Source: Hydnum rufescens UP504 (taxonomy: Eukaryota > Basidiomycota > Agaricomycetes > Cantharellales > Hydnaceae). Taken from it: a stretch of 64,000 nucleotides of DNA. The DNA is taken from NCBI GenBank assembly GCA_014904985.1, contig MU129135.1:1-64000 (forward strand). Direction: 5' to 3'. A program made the position numbers and the translations under genes. Each line of letters begins with the position of its first letter. Positions within the stretch are counted from its first letter, which is position 1. Below are positions 33,761-48,100 of the stretch, piece after piece. The notes beneath the pieces were generated by a model. That model had not been told where the DNA came from. It did not search any database and saw nothing but the letters and a program-made list of their open reading frames with translations.

Positions 33761-34445
33761 TTATTTTTCCTCGGGCGGGGCCGTATCATGAGTAGCTTGG
33801 GGGGCTTCCTCATGCGCAGCTTGGGGAGCTTCCTCATGCGCTTCCTCTTTTTCCTCGGCCTCGGCCTCGTCAGCTTTTGGATCTTTGGCGCTTTTACTTC
33901 CAACGACTGTAGCATTGACATTGATCATTACGGCAACCGTTTCTTTGTGGCCGGTCTCGGGGTTGGTTAATTCAACATTAACCCGTCTGTTCCCCTTCCA
34001 GCCATATGATCCTATGGACACCGTTGCAGGACTAGTTAGGAATCCATGAGTGTGAGATTCGGAGGCAGGTACCTGTTGAGAAGTCCGTGGGTTGAATGGA
34101 AATAGACGCGACATGACCTGCATCAGTGGCCACGGCGGCTTCGGCGGTCGAACCGTCTTCGGGCTTCTCGCCAGCGGAGGGTGGAGTGTGTGTGATGTGC
34201 AAATGAAGCGGCTGAGCGGATTCCTTGAACTTGGACGGGGCTAACGCTCCCTGCATTAATGGAAATAATTGCAAAACACTCTGAGAAATCAAAGGAGCGA
34301 GGCTAATGAATATCTTAGATACCTTCTTGATGGGCTTGGATTTCGTGGTTGGCTTTTTGTCGACTTTAGATATCTTAGAGGAACGTGTATTGGGTGAAGT
34401 GAGAGTTTCTTCGGTGTCGCTGGCCGTACGCTTCTTTCCGACCAT
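33761..34445 (-). CDS. Small conserved basidiomycete protein with acidic repeat tail
   Basis: Three exons. The N-terminus is basic and nuclear-like (MVGKKRTASDTEETLTSPNT, KKPTTKSKPIKK). A middle domain (SKFKESAQPLHLHITHTPPS, HVASISIQPTDFSTG) continues after the second intron with GSYGWKGNRRVNVELTNPET and VAVMINVNATVVGSK. The tail is acidic and contains two tandem HEEAPQA units plus a degenerate third (THDTAPPEEK). The core with SYGWKG and INATV resembles unnamed proteins I recall from other mushrooms; no function is known. It converges with PLP2, with 142 bp between stops. Confidence 0.65.
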
Positions 34446-35259
34446 ATTCAGGCACTTGCGGTGGATAGACGAGAGGGCAAAGTAAGGTTACACTTGGGGG
34501 GAACGGAAGCAAAGGAGGCACTAATTACGTAATTGTCAGACCATTTACTCCTCAGTTCCTCGGTTTCAGTAACAAGCGTGCAGACCGAAATGAGATGGAT
34601 ATCGTTAGGCGGAGTTTGGCGCCAATATCCCACCGGTACTTCACACGGAGACACTATTGCACATCGCCTGGATGCTTCCGTTGGCCCCCAGAAAGGGCTG
34701 ACATGGTCAGACGGTGCTCCAGACGAGGCGCTGACTGTTGAGAAGAATTACTAACGTACTCACACGGCCCTGACGGAGGGAAATAAGATGTAGTAATTGG
34801 GTGTCCGCCCACTTCATCTATCGGAGCCTGCAATGGCGACGGTCGAGTCTTCTCGCTACGCTACTAAGTGATTTGCCATGGAATAGTTGTTACTGTGGCC
34901 CCGGCTCATTGGCTTCTGTCCTCTACTTCTACTCTGAAATGCCAAGGCCGCTGGTAGCACGATGCTTTAAGCGCCCTTCGTCGTCGTCGATGAACACCTC
35001 CCTCAACTTTGCAGATCGCGTGTGGGCCCCGCCGTACCGTGCTCAACTGACTATGTTTTCGTTTTAACTGGGGCATCACGACGCGATCATGAAGCGATCG
35101 GGGATGTAATGATATGCCTTGGTCCATTCGAGGGATGATCACATCTTGACTAGCCGCAGTATGTCAGAGGCTTAAGCTTGCAATTATACCTCATTAAGGC
35201 TCTCTCCTGTTTCATATGGCGCCAAACAGTATGATGTTTTGTGCTGCTAGCTCACGTAT
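34446..35259. other. Intergenic
   Basis: No gene recognised. Small frames at 34533-34754 and 34801-35067 lack family likeness or consistent splice context. Confidence 0.4.
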
Positions 35260-36428
35260 AAGTACGCCTCACTCTCACTTATTCCTCCAGTTTCAAAGTA
35301 CGCCTCACGTATTATCGCCCTCGCGATGTACTCCTTCAACGTGGGATCAAGCACCGTCGGGAAAAAGGTCCGCTTCCAACATAATTGTAACGTTCGTTAG
35401 TTATGACAATTGGCCATTATACCTTACAGTGGGTTTCCCTTTCGACACAGTGTGTTGGCGCTGGAGAGGGTGGTACAGTATCGATGTTGGCGTAAGAGTC
35501 CACCCACATTGTATCACATTTGAAAATGACTGACAAGATTGCTGTAGCCGAGTCTCTCTTGTGGAGTACGCTCCGCCACTTTTGGCAGAAAGTGGCTGAT
35601 ACTAACCACAATGTCTTCAAGCTATCGGGGTAAAACCATCGTCGACACATACGTGAAGCCTACGATGCCTGTGGTATCTTATCGAACACCTTACACCGGC
35701 ATCGAAGCCCATCACCTAGGTAAGTTCACCACCCGACCTTCGAAATCTGTTTCAAACTTCGTTTTGGTCCTAGAAAATGGAGTCCCCTTCAATCACGCTC
35801 TAGCCTTGGTGACATCTTCTGTTGACGGGAAAATCGTGGTCGGCCACAGTTTGTGGCAAGATTTCTATGTTCGTTTTTCTCTAAATAACAACTCCCCTGA
35901 GGATCGCTTTGTTGCTGAATTCATTATTGTCTAGGCCCTAGGAATAGCCCATCCTGCTTCGGGTCAGTTATCTCCAAATTATACTGACAGTCCCTAATTT
36001 AATGACCCATAAAAAGATACCAGGGATAATGCCCTCTTCCTTCCTTTCCGCGCTGCTTTAAGTACCATGAATAGTGTCGTCGGCCTCGAGACATTGATGT
36101 ATCGTCTTATGCGTCGGCTCATTTCGACGGAGCACGTCAATAGTGTGGGTATGAAGATAAATCTAATTGCCACACATTTCTTAGGCATTTGAGTTGATTC
36201 CTGAGTTCTGATTTTTTTTTCTTTGATAGCTGGAGAACGCCCGCGCCTGTATGGACTTGTTTCGGTAAGTGTCTTCTCCATAATTGTCCAGCTTGTGGCG
36301 TACACGACATTGACATATCCGCCGGGCTGGATCTCAGTTCTGCTCAGGATGAATGGGAACGTATCATTGATAGTGGCGAATGGCCCTGTGCCCTCCCTCC
36401 GGCTCTCTACGCTCGCTGTTATTCTTAA
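35260..36428 (+). pseudogene. REXO4-like 3'-5' exonuclease, catalytic residues degraded
   Basis: REXO4/ISG20-type enzymes are DEDDh RNA exonucleases in ribosome biogenesis. Splicing gives KYASRIIALAM, then VGAGEGGTVSMLARVSLVDY, RGKTIVDTYVKPTMPVVSYR, TPYTGIEAHHLG, KIVVGHSLWQDF, ALGIAHPASDTRDNALFLPF, EHVNS..LENARACMDLFR and the tail DEWERIIDSGEWPCALPPAL YARCYS before TAA. The order and spacing are clearly REXO4. The Exo I motif, normally ALDCEMVG, is not found: after ALAM comes YSF, and no splice supplies DCE. In Exo III the usual E-D-A-R-A reads E-N-A-R-A, losing the metal-binding Asp. The middle Asp (WQD) and His (EH) remain. The 5' end is unresolved and carries a 13-bp direct repeat. Best read as an inactive or decaying copy. 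Confidence 0.6.
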
Positions 36429-36849
36429 ACCATCAGAAATCGTGCGAACTAATGTTGTGTATCAATATTTGTCTATATAATTTGCAATCCATCCATTCTC
36501 GGTTAATCGAATCTTGTCCGGGGTCAGCTTGGTGCATACAACCGATGTGATCCCCACTTGCATCTCGTTTTAGCAACGATATACACCATGTGGAAGGACA
36601 TGGATAACTAATCCTATACACGTACACGTGTCTGCGGAATTAGGCGAGCGTGTGCCGCCGCCTGAGCCCGCCTACGCAGAGTCCTGGCTACCCGGTGTCA
36701 TTTGCTGGCGCAATCGCCTATCATACTCGCAGCGTTGAAGTCAAATCCCTCTCAAAGACTCTCTCAAGTGCGCAAGAATGACAGTAACCCTGTGTTGCAT
36801 AACTTAACTGATAGGTTCCGGAGTTCAGATCACACGAACCTTCTCTGCA
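36429..36849. other. Intergenic before glutathione reductase
   Basis: Probable promoter of the downstream gene; no other element recognised. Confidence 0.45.
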
Positions 36850-38615
<1,766 letters not shown>

Positions 38616-39862
38616 TATGGCTGCCGTGGTCCATTGTAGGATCTCATTGGCTTGTCTTCGCGCATCCCGAACCTATTTCCTGTACCTTAGATCCAGTCTG
38701 AAGGGTGTACTGTCGTTGCCCAAGTCGCAGTCAAATATAATGAACCCCTTGAACAGATGTCGACACTCCTCACTAACATGTCTGTGTCTGTCTGCTAACC
38801 ATTGTTTAATCCTTCATTCTATAAACTTTTCTCCATGCCTCCATCAGCTCTGACGGTGTGCGCTTCGAACACGCATTCAACTCTCGCTTGCCAGAGCCAC
38901 TGTTGGCCTGAAAATAACAGCGAACGGTGCGTTTGGCGGAGCAGTGTTCTTGCAAGAATTTCAATCCCATGCGGTGTGGTTTTCGACGACTTCAGCAACA
39001 AGAATTCCCTTTGTTCAGAGCGCGCACCCGAAGGAGTCTTAGATTGGCTGGCACTGGAATCTGGTGAGGTTTCAAGACCGCGTCCGGTCAGGGTGCCAGC
39101 CGTCAAGAATTTCCTGAAGGGATAGGGAGAAGGGATAGTCATCCGAGGCCAAGCGATGATCAACTTTGGTCGGGCAGAACCGCACAACGAAGCGACGGAA
39201 TGGTGCACAATTGGTCGAGGAGGCACAAGGATCACGAATGGCGGCGCTGGGCATGTTGAGGTCATGGGTCACTGAAACAACAGTTAATTCAATGGACTGG
39301 TCGCAGCGCCTTTCTATTAATATTGCCTAACGAGCAGATAACACGGACCTCACGCCCTGCAGAAGAAGCGAGAGTCATAGAAATCCTCGGGTCCAGATGA
39401 CCCACCATTCATGGGATCATTCATTTCGTCACCAGCCACATGAGTGCAGAATACCGAAAACCCTACGGTACTGAAACGCAAAGCAATGCGATCCTCACCT
39501 TGCGGCGCCAGCTGGCCCAGATCGGGTAACCGGTTGCTTTTTGCACGGAATCTCATTTTGGCTTGTTTCAAACATTGTTTTGCCTCCCCACTCCTCCCCC
39601 ATACGAACCATATGAGAAGTCAATAATTTCCTTTTGGGGATTTCCGAGTATTGTCTTCAAATCCGCTCAAAACCTTCCAAGTAGCTGTAAAATAGTAGCA
39701 ATCTATTTCCATTCATTTTGTAGGCCTAGATAACCTTATGCACCTCGCAACTTGAGTCGCGGCGCCGAATTTCCGGTTTTTGCTTCCGGATGTTACCACT
39801 CTGCTGGAAAGTGCCGGGCACCGCCACCCCAGTACTGCTCTTGCAGCGTTGAAGCCTCAGAT
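38616..39862. other. Intergenic, two unexplained open frames
   Basis: A 148-codon minus-strand frame (39265-38819) overlaps a 107-codon plus-strand frame (38802-39125); neither matches a known family or shows a splice context. A small minus-strand frame lies at 39571-39350. The last 200 bp are the probable HAT1 promoter. Confidence 0.35.
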
Positions 39863-41724
39863 ATGACAGAATGGACCTCGAATGCAAATGAAGTCCTGGC
39901 ATTGCGTCTTGGTAAGTTTTAATCCTTAATACTGAGCAAAATCCTGAATCGCTTTGGGCTCTAAGCACATGCAGATGAAGATACATCTGATACAGACCGG
40001 ACTGCGCGACCGTTCTATCCCAAATTCACGTACCCAGTATGATCCTGGGCCCCTGTATGCACAGCGAGCGTGCTCATTTTTGTGTTCCTTATCCATACGT
40101 AGATATTCGGAGACGAAGAAAAGATTTATGGGTATCGGGACCTCGCTATTAACGTGCGCTTCGATGATAATCTAATGAAATGGGTCATAGTAACAAGTGA
40201 TTGTTCTTTCCAGCTCTCATTCGCTTCCGGTTCTCTTTTAATGTATTTAAATATTGTGTCTTCTGCAAGGCTCCCGGCCTCCACCGTTGATGATGTTGAA
40301 GGGACTCTCTACAAATTTATTCCTTCTGGTGCGGTGGTTTATCTCCTTAGCATTACTAGACTATACTGAAGATTCACACTTTAGATTACTTGAAGCTAGA
40401 GGCAGCGTTCAAAGAACGCGTCAAGGAGGAAGCAAAGTCTTTCAGACCGTGTGGCGAGAAAGTATTTTCTTATCCAAGGCCATCTGGCTATAGACCAACA
40501 TCAGGAAAAGGCAAGGTCAAAGCTGGTGATGCGTTAGATGAAGATAGCGAAGGTGTATCACTGTTTGAAGTCTATCACGTATGTCTCAACGTGGCGATTG
40601 TTGTCAACTAGTACTAATGTACCCATTAGGCGACGTGGGAGACTCCGGGATTCCGCGATCTCCATCGTCGTATGCAGCTTTTTATCTTGCTTTACATCGA
40701 AGCAGGCTCCTACATTCAAGAAGACGAGGAAAAATGGGAGTTTCTAGTGTTGTAAGATATCCTCACCTCTAAGAGCGGCCTCATAATCCATTTGGCTTCG
40801 TGCATTTCAGGTACGAACGCAGACGGAGAAATAATGCAGACAAGACGGTCACATACCATTTTGTTGGGTACACATCCCTGTATCCATTTTTTTGTTGGCC
40901 CGACAAAGTGCGCCTGCGGCTGAGGTATGCAATCAACTTCCTGCCCTGCGGTGCGTGATTCAGAGCATATTTCCTAGCCAATTTGTCATAGTCCCTCCTT
41001 ATCAAAACCAAGGACATGGAGGTGAATGACCCCGATATAAGTGCTCTAGGTGATTTGATACTAACCCGTATACAGCATCACTTTACACCGCGGTTTATAA
41101 CCATATCTTATCTCGACCATCTGTCGCCGAACTCACCATGGAAGACCCATCGGAAGCGTTCGAGGACTTACGTGACAAGACGGACCTGCGTATGTTATTC
41201 AAACATCAGGAATTTCTTGATGAGGCGTACGGAACAGAATCAGAATTAAAGGGTAAACTTGGTCCGCCATCCGATAAGTCCTGGGTAGAAGCCTGGCGGA
41301 GGAAACTCAAAATCGCCACCGTACGTTCGAAATTTCTACAGCGTCACTCTGAACTTATTCCTCGGATCGTACAGCGACAATTTGAACGACTTATCGAGAT
41401 GCTCATTCTTCGGAAGTTGGACCCCACTGATCCACTTGCCCTTCGTGCATATCGCCTTCAGGTGAGAGTGGAGTGCGTTTGACCCGCTCTCTTCCATGTT
41501 GCCGACGAATCTTTGCATCCAGGTGAAAGAGAGATTATATCGATTTAACTTTGTAAGTTGCAGCAATGCAAAGCTATCTGTTTCCGGCATATAGAATCAA
41601 CCCGATAAACCACCTCCAGGAAATCCTTGTCACATTAAACAAGAAAGAACGCATCGAAAAATTAGAGGAAACCTTTGAGTCTGTGATCGAGGGTTATCAG
41701 GGGACCCTAAGTCTCGTTGAGTAG
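39863..41724 (+). CDS. HAT1: Histone acetyltransferase type B catalytic subunit
   Basis: Hat1 acetylates newly made histone H4 (K5, K12) before deposition. ATG 39863 (MTEWTSNANEVLALRL), then the N-terminal domain (FYPKFTYPIFGDEEKIYGYR, SARLPASTVDDVEGTLYKFI, GEKVFSYPRPSGYRP) and the GNAT core. The core reads HFVGYTSLYPFFCWPDKVRL, QFVIVPPYQNQGHGASLYTA (acetyl-CoA loop QNQGHG) and SVAELTMEDPSEAFEDLRD with the catalytic-region Glu. The C-terminal helical domain has RHSELIPRIVQRQFERLIEM and ALRAYRLQVKERLYRFN, and the protein ends GYQGTLSLVE. At least seven introns are present. The intron splitting GHGASLY is a clean GT-AG at about 41023-41074. Confidence 0.95.
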
Positions 41725-42433
41725 GAAGAATCTCGATGCCGTGTTTTTCCTGTCTCGTATCTTAGTATCTTATGCTGCGATGTGTCGGTCTTCGGTAGCT
41801 CCAGTCCAATGTTAAAGAACGTCCATCCGATGTCTCGAAGGTTACAACTGTCTCCCTCTGGATGCCATCTTCCCTGCAGTATAATGTCGTAGTCCTTAGC
41901 GGGGCCAAGGGCGAAAGTGCAGTCGTCAGGGCCCAGAACACTGCCACAACCTTTCCCTTTCTTCAGCAAGGTGGAAGTCTTGAAGCGGCCAGTGGAGATG
42001 GAGGATATGGCACCAAATTTGTCTTAAAGAACTTGCGACCAGCCAACACAAGCCCATATATATCCTGAATTACGGTGAAAAAGAAACATCACTTTGGCTC
42101 TGGAGCAGGATTCATCCACGGCATCTTACCTGAGTTTGGGTTTGATGCAGTGCCCGGTGCCTCAGCTTTATGTGCAATAAGAGAATGTAATTCTGTGGTC
42201 TAGATGAAAACCAGTGCCATGGGTCTTTGGACACACCAGCATTCTGATGTGACTGCACAGTGGGGAGGTGGAGGTTACAGCAAGATTCGAAATCGGGAAA
42301 TTATGTCCCATCCAACTACGGAAAACGACAAGAAAATAAACAAGGCACCTCTCAAAGCTGCTGAACAGGGAAATCCCATAGGAAGTTTTGGAAAATTACA
42401 GGGTGAAAGAGCGTCATGAGCCCTCACATTTCC
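41725..42433. other. Intergenic between HAT1 and THOC1 (convergent)
   Basis: Contains a 90-codon minus-strand frame (41969-41697) with a well-mixed composition (ILQGRWHPEGDSCNLRDIGW) that overlaps the HAT1 stop antisense. I could not assign it. No RNA gene seen. Confidence 0.35.
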
Positions 42434-45123
42434 TCAGCTTCTACTAGAACCGTCGATCTTTGCATTTGGAGGGGTCTTGGTCGTCCCCATCGTCTTGTCA
42501 TCTACTTCCATTCTAGTCCTCTCGTGGTCCGCGCCGTTCGGGGTGGCGGTGGCTCCAGCCGCCCCAATCTGGGGTTTCACTTCAATATCGACATCCATAT
42601 CTCCCACTCTGTTGGTAGTGGGCTGAACACCATCCGATGTCGCCAGGGGTCTTGTGGAAACCGCCGGACTCCGATGTCCGCCTGCTGACGATTGTTGGGA
42701 TGGAGCTAAGGTAGGACTCTGAACTATAGAAAGCAGGGCGATGATATCCGCAAGGGCGGAGTCCTTGACACGGTTATGAGGTTTGTTGAAGTGCTGCAGA
42801 TGGCCTTCCTGCATCGCCATACGCAATCCTCGCCAAAGTAGGATTTCCCGCCCCTAAGTCAAGGAAACACACATACAAGGATTTTAAACGAAACCTCTCT
42901 TCTGTGTGAAATGAAACCAACCTCTTTCAGTAGTTCTAGATGCGGGTCCGTTAGCTTTGGTTTCGCGGGGGTGTCTTTTTCAGGCTCTTCTGCTTGTGCC
43001 CTCGTTGCTATGATCGGAGCTGGAGTGGAGGGTGCAGACGGGAAGGGGGATGGAGAGGGTGTAGAAGGCCTGGGAGGTAACGGAACAGAGCCTGGCTTGG
43101 GCGGCAACCCATGCGCACTCCCATTCATTAACATGGTAAGTTTGGGCACCCCTCCGTTCGCAGTTATATTGGTCGGCGGTGGCAGCGCAGCTGGGGGAGT
43201 CTCCCTCGGTTTTGGAGTTTCCACGGCAGACTTTCGTAGGGAGGCGGCTTCGAGCATCTGTTCCTTTGTCGCAATTCGTCTATCCAGGTTTTTGAGGTCT
43301 CTGACGTATCGTTCGAACGTCTTATGGTGCGGTGGGGTCTCGAGATCCTGAACGCCTTTGTACCCCGTGTCCCAGACTTCTGTAAGATCCTCTGTCCCCA
43401 GAGCATGGGGCAAGTCGGGAATAGGCTGTAGGAAACGTCGTCGCTGGCCTCTTGCTTCCTCAATTTCCGTCGAATCAGGTGGTGGTCGGTCGAATTCTTT
43501 GCACCCATCATTCTTCCATCGCACCTGACGAAAAGGGTTGGAATAGGAACCTAGAAGGACGGGAGTAGTTTTGTATTAAGCGTACCCAGGCTCGCTCTCG
43601 TTCCAACAAGTCGGTGACTGTATCCTGAAATGTCTTGTACCCAACGTGGGCAGTTGCAGCCTTCAACTCATCCGATACCTTCGTCCATGTCTCTCGTATC
43701 CATTTCGCATCCGCGTCACTCAGAGTGAAGTCCATCTGCAATGACGCGCCTCGACCACGGACCACCCATTTCTCTTTCTCTTTGGGAAGATATGTCAAGA
43801 GGTGATTAAATAGGATGAGCAATTGTATAAGGATCTGTCGACGAAAATGCAGGTCTGAAATCTGGAAGAGACAAAAAAAAGTGAACCAGAGGCTTGACAA
43901 CTGTATTGGAAGCAGAGCACACCTCCAAGTCAAGCAAATCACTATTTGTCAGGAACTTGGCAAAAAAATAGTCTTTCTTATGGGCCTCAGACTCGGGATT
44001 CCCGCTCCCGTTTGTCCCACTCGTGAGCACACCATCACCTGCGGAATCCAAATCCCTCTTTCTCTTTGTGCCAGCGAGCGCTGCGGTAGTACCCTTGTTT
44101 CCTGAGCGTTGCCGGTCTTTCCGGGTTGCCTCGCTCAAGACGGGCAAGACTTTATTGACGTTCGCCTTGAAGGTTGGCATCGTTGCAGGATTCTGAAAGA
44201 CCGCCGGGGTGGAAAAAGGTAATTGCAGGGACCAGAAGGTCTTATAGAATTCCGCACGTTCATCCTCTGGAGCGGTAATGGGCTCAGTGTCGTTCTGTTT
44301 CTTGGATGTGACAACAACCTCCTCCCACGTAGGTCCGTACTCCCCACGAAGGTTGACGCTGCTGCGCTCGCCAAGAGGAAACGCTGCACTGAGGAAGTTG
44401 AGGATGCGGCCATTGAATTTGGCAGAATCACCAGTCTTGGAAACCCGCCGGACGAGTGTGTTCAATTGTCTTAGGAGTACAAGCGCCTTGCCCTTCGACG
44501 GAACGAGATTCTGGGGGAGACATGAGATATCAGTGGGCGAATGGGGTGGGAAAGGGATGACATTTCGGAGGACCCACTGCTGTGAGACGAGGGGATCGCG
44601 ATTCCAGCCAATCAAAGATAGTCTGACATAATTTTACGGAATGCATGTCGAAAAGATCCCTAAGGATATCCAGGGGAACCGAGCCATCAATTGCATCTAG
44701 GGGAACGGGGTTAGATTTTGAGGGCGACAGAAGGATGAAGGAATAATGAACCTTGTTCTTGGAAAGTTAGAACAACATCTAGCAGATCGAATAATTCTCC
44801 AAAATATTGTTCTCGATTCCCAACAGTTCCTGCCTTGCTTTGGGTCTGAATGGAACAGAAAAATTATTACATAGTTATTGAATCTAAAAGACCATACTGA
44901 CGACCAGGCTAAAGACCTCCTTGCGTAGAGCATTGTCCCATGCGCCGGGGGTAAATTTAGTTGACGAAGCTAACACGGCATCGCGGACTATTCTGGACAG
45001 GGCGTCTGGTGGGAGTGGTCGGGTGTTGGTGAGAGACTGAAGGATGGACTCTAATACGGTGCCAATCTCCTTCGAGGTCATGAGGTGGGCCACTGACTTC
45101 TGCGGAGGTTTCCGACGTTCCAT
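42434..45123 (-). CDS. THOC1: THO complex subunit 1 (THOC1/HPR1)
   Basis: Part of the THO/TREX complex that couples transcription with mRNA export. Seen in order: the N-terminus (EIGTVLESILQSLTNTRPLP), then LVLLRQLNTLVRRVSKTGDS, RILNFLSAAFPLGERSSVNL and FYKTFWSLQLPFSTPAVFQN. After these come a Lys/Arg-rich insert (GTKRKRDLDS), FFAKFLTNSDLLDLE, LIQLLILFNHLLTYLPKEKE, WIRETWTKVSDELKAATAHV and RFLQPIPDLPHALGTEDLTE. The C-terminus is a long Pro/Ser/Thr-rich tail ending NAKIDGSSRS. About nine exons. The start at 45123 is only 32 bp from the start of the divergent importin; a later Met (MTSKEIG) is an alternative. Confidence 0.9.
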
Positions 45124-45155
45124 CGGTATTGCCCGCTGCAGTTGACTTCGACACT

Positions 45156-48100
45156 ATGGCAGCTGCTCAACCATCTCAAGAGACTGTCCGCGCAGTTCTT
45201 GCGGCCGTGCAGGTCTTTTCCGCCCAGCCTGATAAGGTGTCCCTGGATGCTGCAAACAGATGGCTGCAAGACTTCCAACACACGGTGAGATAATCGGGCA
45301 GTGCGTTCACCAGTGGCAAGTCTGACGCCACCTTATACTTCATTGACAGCCCGAAGCATGGGGGGCTTGCAACTATATATTGCTAGCATCAGATACTTCT
45401 CCCGGTGCCAAAACCTTTGCTGCTCAGACCTTCCGAGCTAAAGTTGGTGTTTCATCCCGCTGCTCGCTGGTTTAGCACGCTGAGCCCATGCCTCAGGTGA
45501 CATTCGATCTCCAACAAGTGGATCCATCTCATCGTGTCGGGCTGCGCGACTCGCTGATATCAGCGCTCCGAACGTTTGCTTCTGGCCCTCGTGTCATAGT
45601 GATCCAGATCTCTCTGGCACTCTCTGGCCTTGCCCTCCAAATGCCAGAATGGAAAAATGCCGTTCCCGGCCTCATCGAGTCCTTTGGGCAGGATCCTTCC
45701 ACGGTTCCAGCATTGCTTCAATTCCTTACAGTCTTGCCTGAAGAGGTAAACGGCAACACTCGCATTCCCATGTCGGTCAGTCCGATCAGTCAGCCATGGT
45801 CCGATACCGATCACACCGGCTCAACGTCTCTTCGCACCTCATTCCTTGTCGATCTTACGCTGATTTCAGAATGAAGACTATCGTGTCAGAGCATCCGAGC
45901 TGTTGACGGATCATGCTCCCGAAGTAGTGAAGCTACTCGCCATGTATATGCAAGCCTCAGGTCCGTATTCCCGGTCTAAGCTGCACACCTTCTCACACTA
46001 TACTATAGGAGTTACCGAGGCCATTCAAGCCCAAGTTTTCCGTTGCCTACGTAGTTGGATTTCGGCTGGGGAAATAGATATTGGATCCTTGACAGAATCA
46101 TCGCTATTTTCATGGGCATTCCAGGCCCTCGCGTCGGATATCCTGTTCGACGCCGCCGTCGATGTCATCTGCGATATCATTCATGAAACCCAAGAAGTGG
46201 ATGACAATATGGCTGTGATCGAACTCATCGTCCAGCAATTACTTGCGATCAAGCCTGCGATCGCATCTGCAAAAGAGGACTCTGAAAAGATGCGTGGATA
46301 TTGTCGCATCTTTACGGAGGCTGGAGAGACATACCGCCAGCTCGTACTCGCACATCCAGAAACCTTATTTCCTATAGTGGAAGCAATTGCCGAATGCTCG
46401 GCTTATTATGACCTCGACGTCGTCCCAATCACATTTAACTTTTGGTATCGCCTCGCCCAAATCATCGCCAAGCGGCCATCAGTCCCACACAATTTTTTGA
46501 TGTTTATAAAGGCCTCGTTAGCGTCATGATCAAACATCTCCATTTCCCGTTGTCCCGGATGCGATGTCTGCTCAGGAGAGAGACGAATTTCGTGCTTTCA
46601 GACATGTGATGGGCGATACCCTTAAAGACTGCTGCTTCGTCTTGGGAAGTAGCGTTTGTCTGCGGACTGCGTATGACATGATTATCTCATCTCTCTCAAG
46701 GCCAACAACAGCGTGGCAGGAGATTGAGGCCCCTCTATTCTCTATGCGATCGATGGGTGCAGAAGTTGATCCCAACGATGAAGAAGTAGTACCGCTCATC
46801 ATGGATCTCATCCCCAAACTCCCTACTCATCCTCGAGTTCGTTACGCTGCGACACTGGTCATTTCGAGGTACACCGAATGGGTCGACAGGCACCCTCAGT
46901 ACATTCAGTATCAACTGTCCTACATCTCAGCTGGATTTGAAGAACCTGATGCGGAGGTCTCCGCTGCGTCGGGACAAGCAATGAAATTCCTTTGCAAAGA
47001 TTGTAAGCGGGTGAGTTAATGCGATCAAGAGGTTCCAGTATCGAGGCTTACTGACGATTCCGGTGCTCTGCTAGCACTTTGTCCCATACCTACCTCAACT
47101 TCATTCTTTTGTTCAAACCGTTGGACAGAACCTATCTCAAGACGATCGGTTGCAGGTGTACGAGGCCATCGCCCACGTGATATCATACATGCCCATGGAA
47201 GAAGCCGCTCTTGTCTTGAGGCAGTTCGCAGTGGAGATTCTCGCCAAGATCGAAGATGTCGTCGTTCTGCCCTCTCCCACCCAAGAGGAAGTCCAGACCG
47301 TCGCTGGTAAGGGCTGTTGCTGGAGAATGCTACCTTGAGACGTTCCTCATTTTGGTTCTTGTTAGATCACTTGGAGCAGGTAGAGGCTATGCTTACGGTG
47401 ATTCAGAGTTTCGGAGAAGAACTACCCCCGGCTTGCCAGAATACTTGCCTGGAGCTATGGCCAGTCATCGAAACTGTTGTACAAAAATTCGGGGGGATAG
47501 CTTTTATATCTGAACGTTCCTGTGGAACGTTGCGCTTGGGTTTGCAATTTTTTGGGGAAGCTGCGCTCCCAATTATTCCCTCTCTTCTCGTTCGGCTTTC
47601 CGAGGCGTTCGAGTCGAGTGGCTACCCCTCTTATATCTGGATCTCGGGGAAGATTGTGACACGGTTCGGAAACGAGGAGGCTCTGATTGTGCGTAACTCT
47701 TTGCGCCGGTCGTTTGAGGCCATCAACACACATATATTCGAAATGCTCAAAGTGCAAACCGCTAACACAATTCCTGATGGTATGAGTGGTTTGGCCTCCC
47801 ATTACAACGATGCCTATACTTATATTCCTCCTAATGATGACAGTAATCGAGGATTACGTTCATTACTTGTCACGGATGTTAGAATTCTGCCCGGATCTAC
47901 TTTTCCTTTCTCCATCTTTCCCGAATACGTTCCGTGCAGTACTTTCCGCTCTAACCCTCTATCAGCACGACATTGTTTACCCAAGTCTCGAATTCGTCCT
48001 CAATACGCTTCGGCACGATTGCCTAACGACTGGTAATGCTCCCCCAGCGGCCTCCCCACCACCCAATTTCCCACTGTACGCCGCAGTGATTCGAGGGGTG

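Noticed and set aside
38802..39265. Overlapping open frames on both strands
   Set aside because: Both are open over the same bases, so at least one is chance; neither shows recognisable motifs.
41697..41969. Minus-strand frame over the HAT1 stop
   Set aside because: Composition is protein-like, but it overlaps HAT1 antisense and has no visible partner exons or family.
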